Assembly: GCA_031403955.1 (NCBI GenBank)
Contig: JANNGR010000576.1
Span: 1 to 6,688, forward strand
Source: CAISIP01 sp031403955
Lineage (GTDB): Bacteria; Pseudomonadota; Gammaproteobacteria; Burkholderiales; Burkholderiaceae_C
Reading direction: 5' to 3'
DNA length: 6,688 bases
A program made the position numbers and the translations under genes. Shown here in pieces: positions 1 through 5,540 of this stretch. How positions within the stretch are numbered: position 1 is the stretch's first letter; every line of letters begins with the position of its first letter. The notes under the pieces are model-generated. The model was not told where the DNA came from and searched no databases. It worked only from the letters and a program-made list of their open reading frames with translations.

Positions 1-545
1 CCGCCCACGATCACCAGCCCGTCGAAGAATTCGCGCACCGCGCTGACGAATGCGAACGGCGACAGGAAACCGGTGTGTCCTCCGGCACCGGCCGACACGC
101 AGGCCAGGCCGTCGGCACCGGCCGCCACGGCCTTGCACGCCAGCGTGAGGTTTATCACATCGGCCACCACCGTGCCGCCGTAACCGTGCACCACCTCGAT
201 CACCGGCCGCGGGCTGCCCAGCGCAGTGACCACGATCGGTGGCCGGTACCTGGCGATCAGCGCCAGATCCTCGGCCAGCCGGGTGTTGGACGAGTGCGTG
301 ACCAGGTTGGCACACCACGGGCCGATGGTGTGCGCGGGCTGCTCATCGCGCGCGCGCGCCAGCCCGTCCGTGATACGTTTCATCCAGTCGTCGAGCACCC
401 CGATCGGCCGCGCATTGGGCGTCGGGAAGGCTCCCACGATGCCGGCCCTGCACGCCGCCAGCACCAGATCCGGACCCGAGATCAGGAACATGGGGGCAGC
501 CACCACAGGCACGCTCAGCGCCCAGGGCAAGGCGCAGATGGTCAT
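1..545 (-). CDS. Nitronate monooxygenase (2-nitropropane dioxygenase) family flavoprotein, 3' end outside the window
   Basis: An open frame starts at ATG 545-543 and runs off the left edge, giving 181 residues of a protein usually about 320 long. The N-terminal APMFLISGPDLV stretch (residues 17-28), followed by a Gly-rich turn and PTPNAR (41-46), is typical of the first strand of the NMO/NPD TIM barrel. Residues 143-161 hold GADGLACVSAGAGGHTG; in characterised class I nitronate monooxygenases the His of this GGHxG segment (here His157) is the catalytic base and the glycines bind FMN phosphate. The family oxidises alkyl nitronates, but the fold is also used by enoyl reductases and by IpdC-type CoA-thioester reductases, so the substrate is open. 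The start overlaps the upstream stop as ATGA; an AAGG lies 7 nt before it. The product should be cytoplasmic. Family assignment is firm; the reaction is not known. Confidence 0.88.
   Translation of the reverse strand, partial: MTICALPWALSVPVVAAPMFLISGPDLVLAACRAGIVGAFPTPNARPIGVLDDWMKRITDGLARARDEQPAHTIGPWCANLVTHSSNTRLAEDLALIARYRPPIVVTALGSPRPVIEVVHGYGGTVVADVINLTLACKAVAAGADGLACVSAGAGGHTGFLSPFAFVSAVREFFDGLVIVG
542..545 (-). other. ATGA stop/start overlap between the Bug and nitronate monooxygenase-family genes
   Basis: The minus strand reads ATGA here: TGA ends the solute-binding protein and ATG starts the flavoprotein. Such 4-nt overlaps normally allow a terminating ribosome to re-initiate, so the two proteins are probably translated from one message in coupled amounts. 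Confidence 0.85.
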
Positions 546-1519
546 TCGCTGGCCTTGAAGCCCGAGATCCGGACCGCCTCGGACCAGCGTTTCGCGTCGG
601 CCTGCACGAAGCGCTGGAATTCCTCGGGTTTCATCGGCAGGGGTTCGAAGTCGATCGCGCGCCACTTGTCGCGGATGTCGGCCAGCCGCAGTACCCGGTC
701 GAACTCGGCATTCAGGCGCTGGATGACAGCGTCGGGAGTACCGGCGGGCGCCGAAATTCCGGACCAGATATAGATTTCCAGGTCCGGATAACCCTGCTCC
801 TTGAAAGTGGCCACCTGTGGCAGCAACGGCGAGCGCTGCGGGCTGGTCACGGCCAGCACCTTGACCTTGCCCGATTCCACGTGCGTTTTCACCGCCATCA
901 CCGGTAGGAACGCGGCATGCACCTGGCCGCCGACCAGGTTCTGGACCGCGGGCGGCGTGCCATTGAAAGGCACGTGCACCAGGTTCAGGCCGGCGCGCTG
1001 GTTCAGGATCACGCCCGTGAAGTGCGACGAATTGCCCGCGGTGAACGACGCGAAGGACACAACGCCACTCTGCGCCTTGGCCCAGCGGACGAACTCCTGG
1101 ACGTTGTTGGCCGGCACGCTGGCGTGGACGGCCATCACCATCGACGCACCCAGGAAACCGGTGACCGGGCGAAAGCTCTTGTCCGGGTCGTAGGGCAGCT
1201 TACTGAAGGTGTAGGGGTTGATGGCCAGCATGCTGGTGTTGGTCATCAGCAGCGTGTAGCCGTCGGGCGCGGCGTTCATGACCGCCTGCGCCGCGATGAT
1301 GCCGGAGCCGCCGGGCTTGTTGTCCACCAGCATCGGCTGGCCGGTGTTCTTCTTGAACTCCTCGGCCACTTGACGCAAGGCGTTGTCCAGCGTGTTGCCG
1401 GCGGCAAACGGTACCACCACACGCACCGGGCGGTCCGGGAAAGATTGGGCCCGCGCCGAGACGCCGGTCGCCAGCGCCAGTGCGAGTCCGCCGAGTTGCA
1501 GGAATTGTCGTTTTTGCAT
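542..1519 (-). CDS. Bug-family (tripartite tricarboxylate receptor, TctC-like) periplasmic solute-binding protein
   Basis: The frame encodes 325 residues, the usual length for this family. The N-terminus is a signal peptide: MQKRQF, a hydrophobic LGGLALALATGV core, then an ARA cleavage site before Q. The mature protein opens with SFPDRPVRVVVPF and continues with DNKPGGSGIIAA, PDGYTLL, LPYDPDKSFRPV, HVPFNGTPPAVQNLVGGQV and LAVTSPQRSPLLP, the ordered family signatures. Bug proteins are periplasmic Venus-flytrap receptors for carboxylates, amides or aromatic acids; most are orphans without TctA/TctB membrane subunits, and none is seen here. The canonical PxxPGGxxD loop near the N-terminus reads PFAAGNTLD, so the ligand may be atypical. 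Start choice: ATG 1519 lies 7 nt from GGAG; the adjacent ATG 1522 lies 4 nt away and is also possible. A longer in-frame start at 1597 would bury the signal peptide and is unlikely. The stop overlaps the next gene as ATGA. Confidence 0.93.
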   Translation of the reverse strand: MQKRQFLQLGGLALALATGVSARAQSFPDRPVRVVVPFAAGNTLDNALRQVAEEFKKNTGQPMLVDNKPGGSGIIAAQAVMNAAPDGYTLLMTNTSMLAINPYTFSKLPYDPDKSFRPVTGFLGASMVMAVHASVPANNVQEFVRWAKAQSGVVSFASFTAGNSSHFTGVILNQRAGLNLVHVPFNGTPPAVQNLVGGQVHAAFLPVMAVKTHVESGKVKVLAVTSPQRSPLLPQVATFKEQGYPDLEIYIWSGISAPAGTPDAVIQRLNAEFDRVLRLADIRDKWRAIDFEPLPMKPEEFQRFVQADAKRWSEAVRISGFKASE

Positions 1520-1526
1520 CATGTGT

Positions 1527-1530
1527 CTCC
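1527..1530 (-). promoter_or_regulatory. Ribosome binding site of the Bug gene
   Basis: GGAG on the minus strand, read from 1530 to 1527, followed by ACAC and two consecutive ATG codons (1522 and 1519). Its 7-nt spacing favours the second ATG. It sits in the only sizeable gap (26 nt) inside the operon, and the same GGAGACA string precedes the first gene of the operon. This suggests the Bug gene is initiated independently rather than only by coupling. Confidence 0.7.
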
Positions 1531-1545
1531 AGGGTGGGCAATGAA

Positions 1546-2241
1546 TCAGTTCAGCCAATCGCGCAACGCGTCGGCCACGGTGGGGGCCTGCTCGCAAGGC
1601 AGCATATGCCCGGCGTCTTCGACCAGTTGCAAGTTGGCCTGCGGAATCAAGTCCGCCAGTGCCTGCGACAGCGCCGGTGGCGTGATCCGGTCATGGCGGC
1701 CACACAACACGCGCACCGGCAGCTTCAGTGCAGCCAGCGCCTCGCGGTGATCGCCGCGGCCCATGATGGCGCGGGTCTGGCGCACGGCGACCTCGGAACC
1801 CACGTCCAGCATCATCTGTCGCAGGCGCTCCTGCAGCGCCGGATCGCTCGAATGGCAGCCCCTGCGCGCAATGGTCTGCACGGTCTGCGCAAAGTCATCG
1901 CGCAGCGCCACGATGGCCTTCTCCCGGCCGGCTGCACCTTCGCTGGTTTCGGGCTCGGCAGAAGTGGACAACAAGGCGGCGGCACGCCAGGCACGGCGCG
2001 GCTGCGCCAGCATCTCGATGGCGACGTAGCCACCCATCGAGAAACCTGCCAGCAGGCAGGACACGCTGTCGGGCACATCCTCGATCAGCGACCAGGCATC
2101 GTCGGCCATGACGGCGATGCTCGACTGGGCGGTCACGTTGGCAATACGCACATCGGCATGGTCGGCCAGCGCCGCCATCACGCCTGACCACACACGCGCG
2201 TCGTTCAGCATGCCGGGAATCAGCATCAGCACGGGTTTCAT
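1546..2241 (-). CDS. Alpha/beta-fold hydrolase (serine hydrolase, function unassigned)
   Basis: Encodes 231 residues, short for the superfamily but typical for compact lipase/esterase, enol-lactonase or thioesterase-like members. After the first strand (VLMLIPGML, residues 4-12, the oxyanion-hole region) comes the nucleophile elbow LLAGFSMGGY with Ser68. The acid is probably Asp184 in LCGRHDRITPP and the base His212 in EDAGHMLP, giving a complete Ser-Asp-His triad. Residues of about 100-165 form the cap. No signal peptide is visible, so it is cytoplasmic. The start ATG 2241 overlaps the ligase stop as ATGA, with no Shine-Dalgarno at normal distance, so translation is probably coupled; a longer upstream reading frame lacks family similarity and lies inside the ligase. 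Placed after a CoA ligase, it could cleave an ester, lactone or thioester intermediate (inference). Specific function cannot be told from sequence. Confidence 0.9.
   Translation of the reverse strand: MKPVLMLIPGMLNDARVWSGVMAALADHADVRIANVTAQSSIAVMADDAWSLIEDVPDSVSCLLAGFSMGGYVAIEMLAQPRRAWRAAALLSTSAEPETSEGAAGREKAIVALRDDFAQTVQTIARRGCHSSDPALQERLRQMMLDVGSEVAVRQTRAIMGRGDHREALAALKLPVRVLCGRHDRITPPALSQALADLIPQANLQLVEDAGHMLPCEQAPTVADALRDWLN
2238..2241 (-). other. ATGA stop/start overlap between the ligase and hydrolase genes
   Basis: The ligase ends in TGA and the hydrolase starts with ATG within the four bases ATGA on the minus strand. No ribosome binding site lies at normal spacing upstream, so re-initiation is the likely way the hydrolase is translated. 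Confidence 0.85.
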
Positions 2242-3989
2242 GCCGTTTGCACGCCGGTACTCACCTCGCCAGCCGGCAACACCTGCTCGCGCAGGACACG
2301 CTTGAGCACCTTGCCCACGGGGTTGCGCGGCAGCACCGGAACGAACACCAGTTTTTCGGGCAACTTGAAGGCGGCCACCTGCTCCACGCGCTTGAGGTGC
2401 TCCACCAGTTCGGGCAGGTCGAGCGTCTGCCCGGCCTGCAGCACCACCACCGCGCAAACCCGCTCGCCCAGCACCGGGTCCGGCCAGCCGATCACCGCCG
2501 CCTCGCGCACCTTGGGATGGGCCAGCAGCAGGTTTTCCACCTCCTCCGACGAGATGTTCATGCCGCCACGCACGACGATGTCCTTGTGGCGGCCGGCAAA
2601 GCGGTAGAACTGCAGGCGCTCGCCGGCGATCTCGAACAGGTCGCCAGTCTTGTAGAACCCCTGGTCGTCGAAGGCGCGTGCGGTGAGTTCGGGGGCCCTG
2701 AAGTAGCCGCTGAAGATGGTGGGGCCCTTGAAGCGCAACTCACCGACCTGGCCGGCAACCGTGATGTCGCTTTCGTCGTCCAGATTCACCAGCCGCGTCT
2801 GGACCTTGCGCGCGTTGGACAGCGACCAGTTGTGGCCGGCCACGCCCACGCGCGGGAAATACTGCGCGCGCTGGCGGCGGTCGGGTACATCCTGCGGGGT
2901 GGACGACAGTGCGGCGCCTTCGTTGGAGCCGAAGTAGTTCACTACCTCGATGCCGAGTTGCACGGCGCACTGTTCGACCAGCCATTCCGCCACCGGGCCA
3001 CCGCCCGAGCCGATGCGGCGCAGCCGACCCAGGTCCACACCTTGCAGCTTCTCGGGGTTCTTGAGCAGCATGCTCAACACGGCGGGCGCGGCCACGGTGT
3101 AGTCGATCGGGTTGCCGCGCAGCTGTTCGCTGAAGACATCGATATCGAACGGGTGGTGGTGGTGCAATGCGCCACCCACCATGAGCCAGGCCACCAGGCT
3201 GGTGGACACTCCGGCCATGTTGACGAACGGAAACGGAATCAGCAGCTGCGCGCCGGGCTGCAGTTGCCCGGCATCGATGACCGACTGGCCAACGATCATC
3301 CATTCGTTGTGGTTGCGCGGCACGCCCTTGGGCTGGGCTTCCGTGCCCGAGGTCCAGCAGATGGTCAGCACGTCGTGCGCGCTCAGGCCGATCGCATCCA
3401 TGTGGGAACGCATGGATGCGGCACTCCAGGCGCTTACTTGCTCCAGCGCCGGCACCAATGCCGAGACGCCGGCAGGCAGCGCCTGCGTGCCGTCGGCGCC
3501 GAGCGCCCAGACCTGCTGCGGCCGCGGGCACTGACTCGCCAACCGCGACCACTGTTCGGCCTGCACGAAGGCGCCCACCGCGCGGGTGGTAATGGCCATG
3601 CGGGCGCCGGTCATGTGCAGCACATGCTGCAGTTCGTGCGCGCGGTACTGCACCGGCACGGGCGAGACGACGATGCCGTTGATGGCGCATGCCAGGTAGA
3701 CGGCGTGCATCTCCACGCAGTTGGGCAACTGCATCACGATCACATCGTCCTTGCGCAGGCCCTGCTGGTGCAGGAAAGCGGCGTAGCGGCCGGTTTGCGC
3801 CAGCAGCTGGCCCCAGGTCCAGCGTTGTGGCGGCTCGGCGGTGATGGCCGGCCGGTTCGGCGGATCGGCCACCGCCAGTTGCTGCGGCTGGCGTTCGGCG
3901 GTATCCAGGAACAGGGCCCCCATGGTGCGCTCGCCCCACCAGCCCCGACCCACGTAGTCGTCGATCCTTGTCTGCGGAACCAGTATCAT
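2238..3989 (-). CDS. AMP-forming acyl-CoA/aryl-CoA ligase (class I adenylate-forming enzyme)
   Basis: The 583-residue length fits a full ANL-family ligase. All core motifs are present: A3 P-loop TSGTEAQPKG (213-222, Lys221), A5 YFGSNEG (352-358, Glu357), A7 YKTGD (446-450, Asp450 for ribose), A8 hinge GRHKDIVVRGGMNIS (466-480) and A10 NPVGKVLKR with the adenylation Lys560. It should activate a carboxylic acid with ATP and pass it to CoA; a carrier protein as acceptor is less likely since none is nearby. The N-terminus (RIDDYVGRGWWGERTMGALF) resembles cyclohexanecarboxylate/medium-chain and DHB-type ligases more than long-chain FadD, which hints at a cyclic, aromatic or medium-chain acid (inference). 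Start ATG 3989 lies 3 nt after the oxygenase stop, with GGAAG inside that gene's end as a weak ribosome site. Odd details are a run of four His (276-279) and a perfect DNA inverted repeat over codons 190-199. Confidence 0.93.
   Translation of the reverse strand: MILVPQTRIDDYVGRGWWGERTMGALFLDTAERQPQQLAVADPPNRPAITAEPPQRWTWGQLLAQTGRYAAFLHQQGLRKDDVIVMQLPNCVEMHAVYLACAINGIVVSPVPVQYRAHELQHVLHMTGARMAITTRAVGAFVQAEQWSRLASQCPRPQQVWALGADGTQALPAGVSALVPALEQVSAWSAASMRSHMDAIGLSAHDVLTICWTSGTEAQPKGVPRNHNEWMIVGQSVIDAGQLQPGAQLLIPFPFVNMAGVSTSLVAWLMVGGALHHHHPFDIDVFSEQLRGNPIDYTVAAPAVLSMLLKNPEKLQGVDLGRLRRIGSGGGPVAEWLVEQCAVQLGIEVVNYFGSNEGAALSSTPQDVPDRRQRAQYFPRVGVAGHNWSLSNARKVQTRLVNLDDESDITVAGQVGELRFKGPTIFSGYFRAPELTARAFDDQGFYKTGDLFEIAGERLQFYRFAGRHKDIVVRGGMNISSEEVENLLLAHPKVREAAVIGWPDPVLGERVCAVVVLQAGQTLDLPELVEHLKRVEQVAAFKLPEKLVFVPVLPRNPVGKVLKRVLREQVLPAGEVSTGVQTA
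3393..3420. repeat. Perfect 10-bp-arm inverted repeat inside the ligase gene
   Basis: CGCATCCATG (3393-3402), 8 nt, then CATGGATGCG (3411-3420). It spans ligase codons 190-199, a linker before the P-loop. The arms match exactly although they lie in coding sequence. It may be chance or a structured mRNA element. Confidence 0.5.
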
Positions 3990-3992
3990 GAT

Positions 3993-5435
3993 TTACTTCC
4001 AGCGGTCCAGCGTCTGCTGGCTGACGAAGGTGGCGTGAAAGCCGTGCGGCACCCGGCGCGGCAGCACGATGCGCGCCACCGGCCCCTGCGCCAGGCGCGC
4101 GTCCTTGCAGTCGAACACCTGGATCTCGGAGCGCAGGTCGACCGGGTTCCACACCAGCGTGACCAGGTAACCGTCGTCCTCCGACTCGGCCTTGTCGCGC
4201 GGCGCAAAGCCCGGTTCGTTGTAGAAATATTGGGGGCCTGCGCTGTAGGCGACGTAGCCGCCGGTCGTCAGATCGTACTTCACCAGCCCCGGAAAGCGCG
4301 GATCTTCGCGGCCGCCGAGGGGAAACAGCACGTTGTAGGAGTAGCGGTTCTTGCGGCCCTGGTAGAGGCTGTTGATGACCGGAAATTCGGTATTGAGCAC
4401 GTCGTCGATCACGCGCTCGCGGGTCTGCCCGGTCTTGAGATCGAAGCGCCATTCGTAGAGCATGAAATCGCGTTGGCGCAAATGGATGGTCTGCTCCAGG
4501 CGGCGCGCATCGAGCTGCCCATCGGCGCCCTCGTAGGTACGGTAGGGCGTGCCCACCATCACCACCTCGTCGTCCTCCTCCCAGGCGTTGACCACGTGCA
4601 GCATGTAGGTCGGCCGGGCGGTGAACCAGCGGATCTCGCTGGCTTGCCCGTAACGCGGCACGACGCCGAAGCGCGTGGGCTGGTCGGCGTGAAAACGCAC
4701 CTTGTAGCGCCCTTTGGTCAGCGCCTCGGCGTCCGGCCAGAGCGGGAAGTCGTGCAGGATGGTGTAGTGCTCGGTCACCGCCATGTCGTGCGGCAGGCGC
4801 GGACCCGGCAGCGGAACCTCGATCTTGTGGCGCAGCTTGCGGTCCGGGCCTACCACGCCGTACTCCATATACGGGGCCTTCAGGCTGTAGTCGAAGAACA
4901 GCAGTTCGCCGGTGTGTTCGTCCGGGCGCGAATGCGCCGAGATGCGGCTGATGGCGCCATCGAAGTCCGACGTGCCCAGGGTATCCAGCGTATCGGGATC
5001 GACCGCATAGGGCATGCCCGAGCGATACCACATGCTGATCAGGCGGCCGGCGTGGTACTTTATGTCGGTGTTCGAGGTGTTCTTGAGCGGCTCATCCGGG
5101 CGTTCGACGCGCCACGGCTCCTTGAGCCCCTTCCATAACGCGTGCCCCGCGGCCTGCTCTTGCGTGAGCGCGGCGGTTTGCACCCAGCGGTTGCGGTAGA
5201 CCACCTGGCCGGTGCGAAAACGCACCGCGTGCAACATGCCGTCGCCGTCGTACGCGTGGTAGCGCCATTCGGGCGGGTAGAAGGCGTTCGGGCCATTGCG
5301 TACATAGATGCCGTTCAGGTCGGCCGGCACCGCGCCGATCACGGCCAAGTCCTCGAACACGTCCTCGCGATCGACCGGCGCGTTGTTGCCGCTGAGCGCG
5401 GGAATCTCGTGCAGGGGCAAGTCGTTCAGTTGCAT
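3993..5435 (-). CDS. Carotenoid cleavage oxygenase family protein (lignostilbene/apocarotenoid dioxygenase-like)
   Basis: Encodes 480 residues, the typical bacterial length for this seven-bladed beta-propeller family of non-haem Fe(II) dioxygenases that split C=C bonds into carbonyl products. All four iron histidines are recognisable: His168 (SAHSRPDEHTGE), His216 (LPHDMAVTEHY), His280 (YMLHVVNAWEEDDE) and His467 (VPHGFHATFV). Second-shell Glu350 (LNTEFPVIN) and Glu417 or Glu419 (AESEDDGYLV) are also present. The third second-shell Glu normally follows the LLALxE-type strand; here that place reads ISMWYRSGMPY (133-143), with Tyr137 and about one extra residue. The NGIYVRNGPN and YDGDGMLHAV blocks are standard. 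There is no signal peptide. Start ATG 5435 is set by AGGAG 8 nt upstream; a longer frame from 5546 would run through the promoter. It is the first operon gene, divergent from the IclR gene. Substrate unknown: stilbenes, phenylpropenes such as isoeugenol, or apocarotenoids are options. Confidence 0.92.
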   Translation of the reverse strand: MQLNDLPLHEIPALSGNNAPVDREDVFEDLAVIGAVPADLNGIYVRNGPNAFYPPEWRYHAYDGDGMLHAVRFRTGQVVYRNRWVQTAALTQEQAAGHALWKGLKEPWRVERPDEPLKNTSNTDIKYHAGRLISMWYRSGMPYAVDPDTLDTLGTSDFDGAISRISAHSRPDEHTGELLFFDYSLKAPYMEYGVVGPDRKLRHKIEVPLPGPRLPHDMAVTEHYTILHDFPLWPDAEALTKGRYKVRFHADQPTRFGVVPRYGQASEIRWFTARPTYMLHVVNAWEEDDEVVMVGTPYRTYEGADGQLDARRLEQTIHLRQRDFMLYEWRFDLKTGQTRERVIDDVLNTEFPVINSLYQGRKNRYSYNVLFPLGGREDPRFPGLVKYDLTTGGYVAYSAGPQYFYNEPGFAPRDKAESEDDGYLVTLVWNPVDLRSEIQVFDCKDARLAQGPVARIVLPRRVPHGFHATFVSQQTLDRWK

Positions 5436-5443
5436 GGCGATGT

Positions 5444-5448
5444 CTCCT
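5444..5448 (-). promoter_or_regulatory. Ribosome binding site of the oxygenase gene
   Basis: AGGAG on the minus strand, 8 nt before ATG 5435. It is the strongest Shine-Dalgarno in the window and fixes the start of the first operon gene against the longer frame that begins at 5546. Confidence 0.85.
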
Positions 5449-5481
5449 GGTGTGTTGTCGGTGGATTCGCAGTCTATGCGG

Positions 5482-5494
5482 CGCTCCCGGAGCG
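5482..5494. repeat. Perfect 6-bp-arm palindrome in the operon leader
   Basis: CGCTCC, a central C, then GGAGCG. It lies between the predicted operon transcription start and the oxygenase ribosome site, 3 bp from the candidate operator. The 1-nt centre makes a stable RNA hairpin poor, so a DNA-binding site for a dimeric protein is the more likely role, if any. Confidence 0.4.
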
Positions 5495-5497
5495 AGG

Positions 5498-5535
5498 TAT
5501 CGTCAATTTCGATATATTGGCCAGTGTTTCGATAT
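5498..5535. promoter_or_regulatory. Candidate IclR-family operator: direct repeat plus inverted half-site
   Basis: The 9-mer TTTCGATAT occurs at 5507-5515 and again at 5527-5535, exactly 20 bp (about two helical turns) apart. An inverted partner, TATCG at 5498-5502, pairs with CGATA at 5510-5514 across 7 bp. Two half-sites forming a palindrome with a third as direct repeat is the arrangement described for the IclR-family regulators PcaU and PobR of Acinetobacter. The sites overlap both predicted promoters and the second ends on the regulator's start codon, which suggests autoregulation. Operator function is inferred. Confidence 0.45.
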
Positions 5536-5540
5536 GTCAA
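5511..5540 (-). promoter_or_regulatory. Predicted sigma70-type promoter of the catabolic operon
   Basis: On the minus strand a perfect -35 TTGACA (5540-5535) is followed after 18 nt by a -10-like TATATC (5516-5511, 4 of 6 matches). The start of transcription would be near 5504, leaving a leader of about 68 nt before the oxygenase ATG. The -35 overlaps the start codon of the divergent regulator, and both repeated TTTCGATAT half-sites fall inside the promoter, so regulator binding should affect RNA polymerase directly. Prediction only. Confidence 0.55.
5513..5518 (+). promoter_or_regulatory. Possible -10 box of the IclR gene
   Basis: TATATT (5 of 6 matches to TATAAT) lies 15 nt before the regulator ATG. 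No -35 is seen 16-18 nt upstream. If used, the transcript would have a leader of only about 9 nt, which fits the absence of a Shine-Dalgarno before ATG 5534. It overlaps the -10 of the opposing operon promoter. Confidence 0.35.

Noticed and set aside
2740..5031. A 763-codon minus-strand frame spanning the end of the oxygenase and most of the ligase
   Set aside because: It is out of frame with both genes, rich in Arg, Ala and Gly, and crosses the real gene junction; a GC-bias shadow.
2247..5138. A 963-codon open frame on the plus strand, opposite the ligase and oxygenase genes
   Set aside because: It mirrors two genes with complete family motifs on the other strand, is rich in His, Gln, Arg, Ala and Gly, shows no domain I recognise and has no ribosome site. 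Long antisense frames are common in GC-rich DNA.
5471..5506. Second -35-like TTGACG (5506-5501) with TAGACT (5476-5471) as an alternative operon promoter
   Set aside because: The spacing is 24 nt, too long for sigma70; no acceptable -10 occurs at 16-18 nt.
5450..5533. N-terminal extension of the IclR protein from ATG 5450
   Set aside because: The added 28 residues read through the intergenic operator and the reverse complement of the operon leader and do not look like family sequence.
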